A stretch of 64,000 nt of DNA from Nocardia otitidiscaviarum NBRC 14405 (GTDB lineage Bacteria > Actinomycetota > Actinomycetes > Mycobacteriales > Mycobacteriaceae), in assembly GCF_000308635.1 (NCBI RefSeq), contig NZ_BAGD01000026.1:124001-188000 (forward strand). The letters are read 5' to 3'. Shown piece after piece: positions 10,074-18,168 of this stretch. A program made the position numbers and the translations under genes. Under the pieces are notes generated by a model. The model did not search any database and was not told where the DNA came from. It saw nothing but the letters and a program-made list of their open reading frames with translations. Positions within the stretch are counted from its first letter, which is position 1, and each line of letters begins with the position of its first letter.

Positions 10074-10149
10074 CGAGCGATAAGGCCCGCCAGGGAAGGT
10101 GATCATGTCCACACCGCCGGACCGCCATCCGGATGGCCCTCGGTGACGA

Positions 10150-10566
10150 ATGCGACTGCATCTGATCGACACCTCGGCAGCCGCCCGGGTCCGGCACGAT
10201 GCCGTGCGAAAGGTGATCTCCGGACTCATCGTGGACCGGGCCGCCGCAACGTGCGCGACGGTCGATCTGGAGGCTGGGTTCTCCGGCCGGAATCTGGCGG
10301 AGGTTCAGAAGGTCGCGCATGCGCGCCGCGCCGGTTACATCAACCTGCCGATCAACGAGTCCATCGCGGACCGTGCGCGTGAGGTACAGCTGTTGATGGC
10401 CCGGCACGGGCTGCATCGTGCAGCCGGGGTCATCGATCTACTGACGGCCGCCGTGGCCGAATTCCACGGTGCGGTACTCGTGCACTACGACTCCGACTTC
10501 GAGCACATCGCCGCCGTCACCCGGCAGCCGCACGTGTGGGTGGCACCTCCGGGGAGCATCGACTGA
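10150..10566 (+). CDS. PIN-domain ribonuclease (VapC-like), no antitoxin visible
   Basis: A 138-residue PIN-domain protein. Acidic residues expected to bind Mg are visible at Asp7 (LIDTSA), Glu41 (DLEAG), Asp96 (VIDLLTAAVAE) and Asp114/116 (HYDSDFEHIA), so the active site looks intact. VapC toxins cut specific RNAs and normally follow a vapB antitoxin gene. Here only 127 bp separate it from divergent zapE, and only a 13-codon ORF at 10105 precedes it, so it is an orphan toxin, has lost its partner, or is not a toxin. The start at 10150 is the first ATG giving the canonical N-terminal strand. A hairpin follows at 10575-10626. Confidence 0.82.
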   Translation: MRLHLIDTSAAARVRHDAVRKVISGLIVDRAAATCATVDLEAGFSGRNLAEVQKVAHARRAGYINLPINESIADRAREVQLLMARHGLHRAAGVIDLLTAAVAEFHGAVLVHYDSDFEHIAAVTRQPHVWVAPPGSID

Positions 10567-10574
10567 GACCGCGC

Positions 10575-10626
10575 GAGGGGAACTGATGGCGGCATCGGTC
10601 GAGTAGTCACCGCCACCAGTCCCCTC
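10575..10626. terminator. Bidirectional terminator hairpin between PIN gene and chsH3
   Basis: Arms GAGGGGAACTGATGGCGG (10575-10592) and CCGCCACCAGTCCCCTC (10610-10626) pair with one bulged A and one mismatch. The hairpin sits between two convergent genes. There is no clear U-tract, as is common in high-GC actinobacteria. Confidence 0.6.
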
Positions 10627-10631
10627 GGCGA

Positions 10632-11492
10632 TTACGCGAGGGTGAGGACCACGTCGTTGAGGACGGGGGCGTCGTCGCGCTCCACGACGGTGGCGGTGAT
10701 GTGGAGGTCGTTGTCGGTGCGCCAGATTCGGGTGCGGATGGTTTCGCCGGGGTAGAGGACGCCGGCGAAGCGGGCGCGGAAGCCCTTGACGCGGGTGGCG
10801 TCTCGGTCCAGGACGGTGTCGGTGGCGGTTTTGAGGACCAGGCCGTAGGTGCACAGGCCGTGCAGGATGGGGTTGGGGAAGCCGGCGTTGCGGGCGAATT
10901 CGGGGTCGGAGTGCAGGGGGTTGCGGTCGCCGCACATGCGGTAGAGCAGGGCCTGCTGCGGGAGGGTGGGGGTGAGGACGTCGAAATCGGGTGCGCGGTC
11001 GGGCAGTTCGGTCTTGGAGGAGGGGCCGCGTTCGCCGCCGAAACCGCCCTCGCCCTTGGCGAAGATGGAGGAGCGCGCGGTCCACAGGGGTTCACCGTCG
11101 GAGCCGGTGACGGTGTCCTCGCGCCACACCACCGCGGCGGAGCCCTTGTCCCAGATATCGGTGACGCGGCCGACGGTGGTGGCCTTGCCGGAGGCGGGAA
11201 TCGGGCGGTGCACCACGATCTCCTGACTGCCGTGCACCACCTTCGCCAGATCGATGTCGATACCGGTGAACCGCACCCTGGGCGGCTCGGTCTCGTGGAA
11301 GGTGGGCGCGACGGTGGCGAAGGACGGCAGCACCTGCGGCTCCCGGTCGTCGAGATACCGCAGCTCCGCCGCATCGGTCCACCGCGCGCCCGCCCCCAGC
11401 GCCAGGTGGTAGTGCTGCACATCGCTGGGCGACCAGGCGAACTCCCGCCCGGGGATCTCCGCGCCGAGCGCGCTGGTCAGGTCGATGGGCAT
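10632..11492 (-). CDS. chsH3: MaoC-type enoyl-CoA hydratase, ChsH3/Hsd4B-like
   Basis: A 286-residue double-hotdog (MaoC) hydratase with the catalytic signature DRNPLHSDPEFARNAGFPNP containing Asp189 and His194, followed by ILHGLCTYG. Length and genome position beside kstD match Rv3538 (hsd4B/ChsH3) of M. tuberculosis, an enoyl-CoA hydratase of cholesterol side-chain beta-oxidation. ATG at 11492 has a GAGGAG ribosome binding site. It is separated from kstD, on the same strand, by 470 bp with two hairpins, so it probably has its own promoter. The exact steroid substrate here is inferred by synteny. Confidence 0.82.
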   Translation of the reverse strand: MPIDLTSALGAEIPGREFAWSPSDVQHYHLALGAGARWTDAAELRYLDDREPQVLPSFATVAPTFHETEPPRVRFTGIDIDLAKVVHGSQEIVVHRPIPASGKATTVGRVTDIWDKGSAAVVWREDTVTGSDGEPLWTARSSIFAKGEGGFGGERGPSSKTELPDRAPDFDVLTPTLPQQALLYRMCGDRNPLHSDPEFARNAGFPNPILHGLCTYGLVLKTATDTVLDRDATRVKGFRARFAGVLYPGETIRTRIWRTDNDLHITATVVERDDAPVLNDVVLTLA

Positions 11493-11786
11493 GTGGTCTC
11501 CTCGTGAATCTCGGTGGGGCGGCGCTCCCAGGGCACCGCCGCGTCGCTATCGGGGCTGTGGCCGCGTGGACGAACCCATGCGGCTTCGATCCTCTTGCCG
11601 CTTCTGCATCGGCGCAACCCCTGTGCTCGCTCGTCGGGACGGTCCGAGCGGCCGCGTCGGGACCGGTCGACCGGCGTCGCGTCGGGGTTGCCGCGTTCCT
11701 CGCGTTGTTCAGATATCAAGTCCCGCAAGAGGATTGCCGTTCTTTCGGGTGCGCGCTACCGTGGCCGTTCGGGGTCCACTTCGGGG

Positions 11787-11830
11787 GGCGGTCGCCCGTC
11801 GGGCCGGTATGCCCCCGGCGGGCGACCGCC
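11787..11830. repeat. 12-bp perfect inverted repeat in kstD-chsH3 gap
   Basis: GGCGGTCGCCCG (11787-11798) and CGGGCGACCGCC (11819-11830) pair perfectly around a 20-nt loop. It may be a second terminator, or a structured leader for leftward transcription into chsH3. Confidence 0.5.
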
Positions 11831-11898
11831 GTGTATTCGGATGTATCGCGTATTCGGTTGTACCGCCCGTGGTGTGCAGGGCACCGGTGGGCGGGGGT

Positions 11899-11938
11899 GG
11901 GTTGGGCGCGCTCGCTGTGACCCGGACGCGCCCAACCC
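11899..11938 (-). terminator. Terminator-like hairpin downstream of kstD
   Basis: GGGTTGGGCGCG (11899-11910) and CGCGCCCAACCC (11927-11938) form a perfect 12-bp stem with a 16-nt loop, 25 bp past the kstD stop. No U-tract follows. Confidence 0.6.
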
Positions 11939-11962
11939 GATCCTGAACCGGGTTGGGACGGT

Positions 11963-13675
11963 TCAGGACGCTTCGGCGGCGGCCTCACCCTGCTTCGCCT
12001 TGGCGGCGATATCGAGGACGGCCAGGTAGGCGAAGGTGATGGCCGGGCCGATGGTCGCGCCGGGCCCGGCGTAGGTGTGGCCCATGGCGGGGGTCGCGGT
12101 GTTGCCGGAGGCGTAGAGGCCCTCGATCACGGTGCCGTCCTCGCGCAGCACGCGTCCGGCGGTGTCGGCGACGAGTCCGCCCTTGGTGCCGAGGTCGCCG
12201 GGCACCATCTTGGCCGCGTAGAACGGCCCCTGCGCCAGTGCCGCCAGGCACGGGTTCGGCTTCACGGTGGGGTCACCGTAGTACCGGTCGTAGTGGCTCT
12301 TGCCGCGCCCGAAGTCCTCGTCCACCCCGGTGTCGGCGAACGAGTTGAACCGTTCCACGGTGGCGGTCAGATTCGCCGCGGGCACCCCGATCCTGGCGGC
12401 CAGTTCCGCGAGGGTGTCGGCCTTGACGATGTTGTCGTTTTCCATCCAGCGGGACGGAATCCGCTGACCAGGCTGCAATCCGGCGAAGATGTAGCGGTTG
12501 CGGTAGCGCTGGTCGAAGACCAGCCAGGCGGGAATGTTCTCGCCCGGACCGTCACCCTGCCCGTATTCGCCGCCGTACATGGTGTGCACGGCCTCGACGT
12601 AAGGAGCGGACTCATTTCCGAATCGCTTGCCGTCGGCGTTGACCATGATGGTGCCGGGCAGATTCCGTTCGGCCAGTGCGAACCACGGCTTGCCGCCCTT
12701 GAAGATGGTCGGCCCCCACCAGGCGTCCTCCATGAAGTCCACCGCGCCCCCGGCCTCCATCCCGGCGATGATGCCGTCGCCGGTGTTGGCCGCCGCGCCG
12801 GTGGTCCATTCGGTGCCGATGGGCTGGCGCTGGTACTTGGTGCGCATCTCGGCGTTGTGCTCGAAGCCGCCGCTGCCCAGCACCACGCCGTAGCGGGCGC
12901 GGAAGACGACGGGCTTGCCGTCGCGCAGCGCCTCCACGCCGACGACCCGGCCGTCCTCCACGACGAGCTTGGTCATCGGGGTCTCGAGCAGCACCGGCAC
13001 GTTCGCGTCCATGAGCCCCTTGCGCATGGCGGCGATGATCGCCTGCCCCATGCCGAGGATGTGCTTGCCGGTCCATTTGGCGAGATAGGTGCGCGCGCCG
13101 ACCCGCATGGCGCGCATGATGCCCTTGGGGTGGCGGCGGATGAGGTTCAGCCGCACGAAGTCGGCCTGCATGACCACGACATTGAGCGGAGCCTTGGCGT
13201 AGGGCGGCTCCAGTTTGAAGCGCTCCTCGCCGAGGATCTTGGCATTGAACGGCGCGGGTTCGCAGGAGCGGCCCTCGCCTCGGCCGCCGGGTGCCTCCGG
13301 GTAGTAGTCGGAGTAGCCGGGCACCCACTTCATCTTCAGCGGGGTGTGGTCGAGCACGAAGTCGAAGGCTTCCGCGCCGCGGTCGATGTAGGTGTCGATC
13401 CGGTCCGCGGGCACCACGTCGCCGATGATGCTGTGCAGGTAGGTGCGGGCTTCCTCGCGGTCGTCGGGCCGTCCGGCGGCTTTCAGCGCCTTGTTGCCGG
13501 GAATCCACACGCCTCCACCCGAGCGCGCGGTGGATCCGCCGTAGTGGGGTGCCTTCTCGATGAGCACCGCACGCAGCCCGTGGTGGGCGGCGGTGAGCGC
13601 GGCGGTCATTCCGGCGGCTCCGCTGCCGACCACCACCACGTCGTAGCTGTGCTCGCTACTAACCGGATCGTTCAT
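11963..13675 (-). CDS. kstD: 3-Ketosteroid delta1-dehydrogenase
   Basis: A 570-residue FAD enzyme that introduces the C1-C2 double bond into 3-ketosteroids; with KshA it opens ring B. The N-terminus has the Rossmann motif DVVVVGSGAAGMTAALTAAHHG-type dinucleotide fold. An active-site region follows (AHYGGSTARSGGGVWIPGN-like), and the C-terminal GHTYAGPGATIGPAI motif is typical of KstD, with its Tyr/Gly contacts to the substrate. ATG at 13675 (MNDPVSSE) is preferred over 13684 because a perfect KstR-type site (13677-13690) abuts it; this also suggests a very short leader. It is divergent from hsaEGF. Confidence 0.93.
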   Translation of the reverse strand: MNDPVSSEHSYDVVVVGSGAAGMTAALTAAHHGLRAVLIEKAPHYGGSTARSGGGVWIPGNKALKAAGRPDDREEARTYLHSIIGDVVPADRIDTYIDRGAEAFDFVLDHTPLKMKWVPGYSDYYPEAPGGRGEGRSCEPAPFNAKILGEERFKLEPPYAKAPLNVVVMQADFVRLNLIRRHPKGIMRAMRVGARTYLAKWTGKHILGMGQAIIAAMRKGLMDANVPVLLETPMTKLVVEDGRVVGVEALRDGKPVVFRARYGVVLGSGGFEHNAEMRTKYQRQPIGTEWTTGAAANTGDGIIAGMEAGGAVDFMEDAWWGPTIFKGGKPWFALAERNLPGTIMVNADGKRFGNESAPYVEAVHTMYGGEYGQGDGPGENIPAWLVFDQRYRNRYIFAGLQPGQRIPSRWMENDNIVKADTLAELAARIGVPAANLTATVERFNSFADTGVDEDFGRGKSHYDRYYGDPTVKPNPCLAALAQGPFYAAKMVPGDLGTKGGLVADTAGRVLREDGTVIEGLYASGNTATPAMGHTYAGPGATIGPAITFAYLAVLDIAAKAKQGEAAAEAS

Positions 13676-13676
13676 G

Positions 13677-13690
13677 TAGAACACGTTATA
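13677..13690. promoter_or_regulatory. KstR-type operator upstream of kstD
   Basis: TAGAACACGTTATA fits TnnAACnnGTTnnA at all defined positions and ends one base from the kstD ATG. KstR is the TetR repressor of the upper cholesterol regulon; no kstR gene lies in this window. Confidence 0.82.
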
Positions 13691-13754
13691 GAATCAAACC
13701 AGGTTTGGTCTATCTTGGTCTGGCAGCTGGGACTCTCGGGGCGAAACCCCGATA

Positions 13755-13768
13755 CGAAACTCGTTTCA
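13755..13768. promoter_or_regulatory. KstR-like operator upstream of hsaE
   Basis: CGAAACTCGTTTCA matches the KstR consensus except for the first base (C for T). It contains the perfect inverted repeat GAAAC-TC-GTTTC. It lies 60 bp before the hsaE start, so the kstD/hsaEGF divergent pair may have one site per promoter. Confidence 0.55.
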
Positions 13769-13827
13769 GTTCCTATGCTCGGTACGGCCCGGGTCAACGG
13801 CCTGACCCTCGATGGAAGGAAACAAGC

Positions 13828-14613
13828 GTGCTGTCCGACGCGGTACGGAAGGAACTGGCAGAAGAGCTCGCGGTCGCCGAACGGGATCGAGTGCCGCTCG
13901 ATCCGCTGGTGGCGCGGTATGCGGACATCGACGTCGTCGACGCGTACGAGATCCAGCTCATCAATATCCGGCAGCGGGTCGGCGGCGGCGCACGTGTGAT
14001 CGGTCACAAGGTCGGGCTCTCCTCCAAGGCCATGCAGCAGATGATGGGCGTGGACGAACCCGACTACGGCCACCTGCTCGCGGAAATGGAAGTGTTCGAG
14101 GACATTCCGGTGGACACCTCGAAATACCTGTACCCGCGGGTGGAGGTCGAGGTGGGATTCGTGCTGGGCGCGGATCTGCCGGGCGAGGACTGCACCGAAG
14201 CCGACGTGCTGGCGGCGACCGTCGCCTACGCACCCGCCATCGAACTGATCGACACCCGCATCAAGGAGTGGAAGATCGGCCTGTGCGACACCATCGCCGA
14301 CAACGCCTCCTCGGCGGGCTGGGTGCTGGGTCCGCAGCGGGTCGCCCCGGATCAGTTGGATATCAAGAAGATCGACGCCGTGCTCACCCGCAATGGTGAG
14401 GTGGTGGCGGAGGGACGCAGCGACGCCGTGCTCGGCGATCCGACCATCGCGGTGGCGTGGCTGGCGCGCAAGGTCGCCTCGTTCGGGGTGCGTTTGAAGA
14501 AGGGGGACATCGTGCTGCCCGGTTCCTGCACCCGCGCCATCGACGCCCGTCCGGGTGACGACTTCACCGCCGAGTTCGCCGGACTCGGTTCCGTCCGTCT
14601 GCGTTTCAGCTGA
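13828..14613 (+). CDS. hsaE: 2-Hydroxyhexa-2,4-dienoate hydratase
   Basis: A 261-residue hydratase of the MhpD/fumarylacetoacetase-like family. It hydrates 2-hydroxyhexa-2,4-dienoate, released by HsaD from cleaved steroid ring A. Metal-site region PRVEVEVGFVLGADL (around residue 110) and the core IGHKVGLSSKAMQQMMGVD are visible. GTG at 13828, eight bases after GGAAGGA, gives the usual length; the frame is open upstream but without ribosome-binding support. It is the first gene of the hsaE-hsaG-hsaF operon. Confidence 0.92.
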   Translation: MLSDAVRKELAEELAVAERDRVPLDPLVARYADIDVVDAYEIQLINIRQRVGGGARVIGHKVGLSSKAMQQMMGVDEPDYGHLLAEMEVFEDIPVDTSKYLYPRVEVEVGFVLGADLPGEDCTEADVLAATVAYAPAIELIDTRIKEWKIGLCDTIADNASSAGWVLGPQRVAPDQLDIKKIDAVLTRNGEVVAEGRSDAVLGDPTIAVAWLARKVASFGVRLKKGDIVLPGSCTRAIDARPGDDFTAEFAGLGSVRLRFS

Positions 14614-14655
14614 GAAGACGTTTCCGCTGAGAAGACACCGAGTAGGAGAACTGCC

Positions 14656-15564
14656 GTGACTGCGAACAAGGTCACCGCCGCGATCGTCGGATCCGGCAAT
14701 ATCAGCACCGATCTGCTGTACAAACTGCTGCGGTCGGAGAAGGTAGAGCCGCGCTGGATGATCGGCATCGACCCGGACTCCGAGGGCCTGAAGCGGGCAC
14801 GCGGACTGGGCCTGGAGACCTCGGCCGAGGGCGCGGACTGGCTGCTCGCCCTGCCCGACAAGCCCGATCTGCTCTTCGAGGCCACCTCGGCCTACGTGCA
14901 TCGCGCGTACGCACCGAAGTACGAGGCGGCCGGTATCCGCGCCATCGACCTCACCCCCGCCGCCGTCGGCCCGGCCGTGATTCCCCCGGTCAACCTGGAT
15001 TCGCTGGTCGAGGCCCCGAACGTCAATATGATCACCTGCGGCGGGCAGGCCACCATTCCCATGGTGGCGGCCGTGTCCCGGGTGGTGCCGGTGGAGTACG
15101 CCGAGATCGTGGCGTCGGTGTCCTCGGTGTCGGCCGGTCCCGGCACCCGCGCCAATATCGACGAGTTCACCAAGACCACCTCCAAGGGTGTGGAGACCAT
15201 CGGCGGGGCCAAGCGCGGCAAGGCCATCATCATCCTGAATCCGGCCGAACCGCCGATGATCATGCGCGACACCATTTTCTGCGCGATTCCCGAGGACGCC
15301 GACCGCGACGCCATCGCCGAATCCATCCGCGCCATGGAGAAGTCCATCCAGGAGTACGTGCCCGGCTACCGGCTGCTCAACGAACCGCAATTCGACGAGC
15401 CGTCGCTGGTTTCCGGTGGCATGGCGAAGGTTTCGATCTTCGTGGAGGTGGAGGGTGCGGGCGACTTCCTGCCGCCGTACGCGGGCAACCTCGACATCAT
15501 GACCGCCGCCGCCACCCGGGTGGGCGAGGTCGTGGCCGATCAGATCCTCTCGGCTCGGGTGTAA
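14656..15564 (+). CDS. hsaG: Acylating aldehyde dehydrogenase (propanal/acetaldehyde)
   Basis: A 302-residue CoA-acylating aldehyde dehydrogenase. It turns the aldehyde released by HsaF (propanal in the steroid pathway) into acyl-CoA. NAD-binding [17 protein letters not shown] is at residues 8-24, and the catalytic Cys128 is in [19 protein letters not shown]. It forms a channelling complex with the aldolase. GTG at 14656 follows GTAGGAG. It lies 42 bp after hsaE and 12 bp before hsaF. Confidence 0.93.
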   Translation: MTANKVTAAIVGSGNISTDLLYKLLRSEKVEPRWMIGIDPDSEGLKRARGLGLETSAEGADWLLALPDKPDLLFEATSAYVHRAYAPKYEAAGIRAIDLTPAAVGPAVIPPVNLDSLVEAPNVNMITCGGQATIPMVAAVSRVVPVEYAEIVASVSSVSAGPGTRANIDEFTKTTSKGVETIGGAKRGKAIIILNPAEPPMIMRDTIFCAIPEDADRDAIAESIRAMEKSIQEYVPGYRLLNEPQFDEPSLVSGGMAKVSIFVEVEGAGDFLPPYAGNLDIMTAAATRVGEVVADQILSARV

Positions 15565-15576
15565 GGAGATTTCATC

Positions 15577-16626
15577 ATGGACAACGTGTTCAAGCCCTAT
15601 TCGGGCGAACTCGATGTGCGCGTCACCGACACCTCGCTGCGGGACGGCTCACATCACAAGCGCCACCAGTTCACCGTCACCGAGGTGCGCGATATCGTTG
15701 CCGCCCTCGATGCCTCCGGGGTGCCGGTCATCGAGGTCACGCACGGCGACGGCCTGGGCGGTTCCTCGTTCAACTACGGGTTCTCCAAAACCCCGGAGCA
15801 GGAACTGATCAAGGCCGCTGCGGAGACCGCCAAGCGCGCCAAGATCGCCTTCCTCATGCTGCCGGGCGTCGGCGTCAAGGAAGACATCAAGATCTCGCAG
15901 GACAACGGCGCGAGCATCTGCCGCATCGCCACCCACTGCACCGAGGCCGACGTGTCGATCCAACACTTCGGGCTGGCACGGGAACTCGGGCTGGAGACCG
16001 TCGGCTTCCTCATGATGGCGCACAGCACCACCCCGGAGATGCTGGCCAAACAGGGCCGCATCATGGCCGACGCGGGCTGCCAGTGCGTATACGTGGTGGA
16101 CTCCGCCGGCGCGCTGGTGCTGGAGCAGGTCACCGACCGGGTGGCGGCGCTGGTCGCCGAACTCGGTGACGACGCGCAGGTCGGCTTCCACGGTCACGAG
16201 AACCTGGGCCTGGCCGTGGCGAACTCGGTGTACGCGGTGCGCGCGGGCGCCACCCAGATCGACGGTTCCGCACGGCGTTTCGGTGCGGGCGCGGGCAATC
16301 TGCCCGTCGAGGCGTTCATCGGCGTCTGCGACAAGCTCGGCATCAAGACCGGCGTCGACTTCTTCGCCGTCACCGATGCGGCCGAGGATGTGGTCCGCCC
16401 GGCCATGCCCGCGGAATGCCTGCTCGACCGTCAGGCGCTCATGATGGGGTACGCGGGCGTCTACTCGTCGTTCCTGCGGCATGCGGAGCGGCAGGCCGAG
16501 CGGTACGGCGTCTCCGCCGCGGAGATGCTGGTGCGTGCGGGTCAGCGCAAGCTGGTCGGCGGTCAGGAGGATCAGCTCATCGACATCGCCCTGGAGTTGC
16601 AGCGGGAGCGTTCGGCCAGCGCCTGA
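15577..16626 (+). CDS. hsaF: 4-Hydroxy-2-oxo-acid aldolase
   Basis: A 349-residue HMG-lyase-like Mn-dependent aldolase that cleaves 4-hydroxy-2-oxohexanoate to pyruvate and propanal. Visible motifs are the catalytic Arg and metal Asp in [15 protein letters not shown] (residues about 17-31), metal His residues in [15 protein letters not shown] (about 204-218), and the C-terminal communication domain ([20 protein letters not shown]) that docks on HsaG. It is the last gene of the operon, with an AAGGAG ribosome binding site. Confidence 0.94.
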   Translation: MDNVFKPYSGELDVRVTDTSLRDGSHHKRHQFTVTEVRDIVAALDASGVPVIEVTHGDGLGGSSFNYGFSKTPEQELIKAAAETAKRAKIAFLMLPGVGVKEDIKISQDNGASICRIATHCTEADVSIQHFGLARELGLETVGFLMMAHSTTPEMLAKQGRIMADAGCQCVYVVDSAGALVLEQVTDRVAALVAELGDDAQVGFHGHENLGLAVANSVYAVRAGATQIDGSARRFGAGAGNLPVEAFIGVCDKLGIKTGVDFFAVTDAAEDVVRPAMPAECLLDRQALMMGYAGVYSSFLRHAERQAERYGVSAAEMLVRAGQRKLVGGQEDQLIDIALELQRERSASA

Positions 16627-16682
16627 ACCCGAGCCTCCCCGCCGACGGGAAGGCGGCGACGCCGCTCACCCGCGCCGGATGA

Positions 16683-16964
16683 CTACCCTGAGACTGCCGC
16701 TGAGCTCGGAGGGACAACTGAACTCGGGGGCATGCCGGGCCGCGACCCACAGGTCGCGGCCCGGTTCTCTGCACCGGCCGCGTACCGCCACACCGCGAGT
16801 AGATCCTCGCGCTCGAGCATGGGACTGTCGGCAAGGATCTCCTCGACGCTCACACCCGCCCCGAGGAGATCCGCCAGCAGCGCCACCGGATACCGCAGCC
16901 CCCGGACCGTGGGCAGCCCCCGGCAGATGTCGGGATCGGATGTGATGCGCTCCATGTCGGCCAT
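16683..16964 (-). CDS. DUF433 domain protein (antitoxin-like)
   Basis: A 93-residue protein. Residues 1-65 match the DUF433 pattern (ITSDPDICRGLPTVRGLRYPV, then LLADLLGAGVSVEEILADSP). DUF433 is a small winged-helix domain often found as a VapB-like antitoxin beside PIN toxins. No toxin is adjacent here; the only PIN gene in the window is 6 kb away at 10150. The C-terminal ~25 residues are Pro/Ser-rich and may be non-conserved. It is convergent with hsaF. Confidence 0.7.
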   Translation of the reverse strand: MADMERITSDPDICRGLPTVRGLRYPVALLADLLGAGVSVEEILADSPMLEREDLLAVWRYAAGAENRAATCGSRPGMPPSSVVPPSSAAVSG

Positions 16965-17161
16965 GGCCTCGAACGCTACGCGCGAACAGTAACCCTTCTC
17001 TGAGGCCGCGATGTCCGGGGCCTATGGTCTCGGCTACCGTCCGGTCCGTCTCTGCTGAAAGACTGTGAGACCAAATTTCGAGATTCTGAGCCATACATCG
17101 TCTTCATGATCATTCGTAGTGTTGCCGTATCGGATCGAACGGAACAACAGTGGGAGTGACA

Positions 17162-18088
17162 ATGCGAGCGGTGATTCAGAAGTCGGTCGGCGGGCCCGAG
17201 GTGCTCGAGGTCGCGGAGATCGAACGGCCGGAACTGCTGTCGGGTGAAGTGCTGGTGCGGGTGCACGCCAGCTCGGTGAACCCGGTCGACGTGGCGGTGC
17301 GGGCGGGCGCCATCCCGCTGCTGGGCGAGCCGCCCTTCGGCGTCGGCTGGGATATCTCCGGCGTGGTCGAGGCCGTCGCCCCGGGTGCGCGGTACGCGGT
17401 CGGGGAGGAGGTCTACGGCATGCCGTTCTTCCCGCGCGCCGCCACCGGCTACGCGGAATACGTGGCCACGCCCTCGCGTCAGGTGGCGCGTAAGCCCAAG
17501 TCCCTCAGCCACGTCGAGGCCGCCGCCCTGCCGCTGGCCGCGCTCACCGCCTGGCAGGGCCTGGTCGACAGGGCCGGGATCACGGCGGGCGACCGGGTGC
17601 TGATCCACCGGGCGGCCGGTGGTGTCGGCCATCTGGCCGTACAGATCGCCAAGGCCCGCGGGGCGCACGTGATCGCACTGGCCAGCGCCGCCAAACACGA
17701 CTTCGTGCGGGAACTGGGCGCGGACGAGGTGATCGACTACCGCACCACCGACTACGCCGAGGTGCTGCGCGACCTCGACGTGGTCCTCGACTCCAATGCC
17801 GACGGTGAGCGCTCGCTGCGGGTGCTGAAGCCGGGCGGCGTGCTGGTGAGCATCATGGAGCACTTCAACCCCGAGCGCGCGGCGCAGGTGGAGGCCGCGG
17901 GCCGCCGCTTCGCCGGAGTCTCGGTCGAACCCGACTACGCCGCGTTGGAGGCCATCGCGGAACTGGTGGACGCGGGCAAGATCCGCCCGCACGTCTCGCG
18001 CACGCTCCCGCTCGAGGAGGCGGCCACCGCCCACGAGCTGGTGGGGTCCGGGCAGACTGTGGGCAAGGTCGTGCTGGCGGTGAACTGA
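17162..18088 (+). CDS. Zinc-independent MDR oxidoreductase (quinone reductase type)
   Basis: A 308-residue medium-chain dehydrogenase/reductase. It has an N-terminal GroES-like domain (RVHASSVNPVDVAVRAG) and a Rossmann domain with RAAGGVGHLAVQIAKARGAHVIA near residue 150. No catalytic or structural zinc ligands are visible, so it belongs with NADPH:quinone reductases/enoyl reductases. ATG at 17162 follows GGGAG; a GTG 12 bp upstream is possible. An AraC regulator follows 80 bp downstream on the same strand and may be co-transcribed. No KstR site was found, so a role in steroid catabolism is not supported. Confidence 0.83.
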   Translation: MRAVIQKSVGGPEVLEVAEIERPELLSGEVLVRVHASSVNPVDVAVRAGAIPLLGEPPFGVGWDISGVVEAVAPGARYAVGEEVYGMPFFPRAATGYAEYVATPSRQVARKPKSLSHVEAAALPLAALTAWQGLVDRAGITAGDRVLIHRAAGGVGHLAVQIAKARGAHVIALASAAKHDFVRELGADEVIDYRTTDYAEVLRDLDVVLDSNADGERSLRVLKPGGVLVSIMEHFNPERAAQVEAAGRRFAGVSVEPDYAALEAIAELVDAGKIRPHVSRTLPLEEAATAHELVGSGQTVGKVVLAVN

Positions 18089-18168
18089 CCGCCGCGGATC
18101 GCGCGCGGCCCGCCACCCTTGGCGGTGGCCGGACCGTGCGCGCGGTCGTCGCGGGAAGGAGTGAGTGG

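Larger units (their letters stand above)
11493..11962. other. 470-bp non-coding region between kstD and chsH3
   Basis: No convincing gene is present. It holds the kstD-proximal hairpin 11899-11938, a second hairpin 11787-11830, and a 12-bp imperfect direct repeat TATTCGG(A/T)TGTA at 11834-11845 and 11851-11862 (17-bp spacing). No site fitting the KstR consensus was seen. The promoter of chsH3 should lie towards its left end. Confidence 0.5.

Noticed and set aside
10105..10146. 13-codon ORF upstream of the PIN gene as a vapB antitoxin
   Set aside because: Far too short and without any antitoxin-like sequence.
12077..13672. Long rightward open frame opposite kstD
   Set aside because: It is a His/Gly/Val-rich antisense frame typical of high-GC genes; kstD on the other strand has full family motifs and a KstR-type site.
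13695..13707. CAAACC-A-GGTTTG palindrome as a third regulator site between kstD and hsaE
   Set aside because: It has only 6-bp arms and no matching copies elsewhere. It lies next to a KstR-type site but does not fit KstR or KstR2 consensus.
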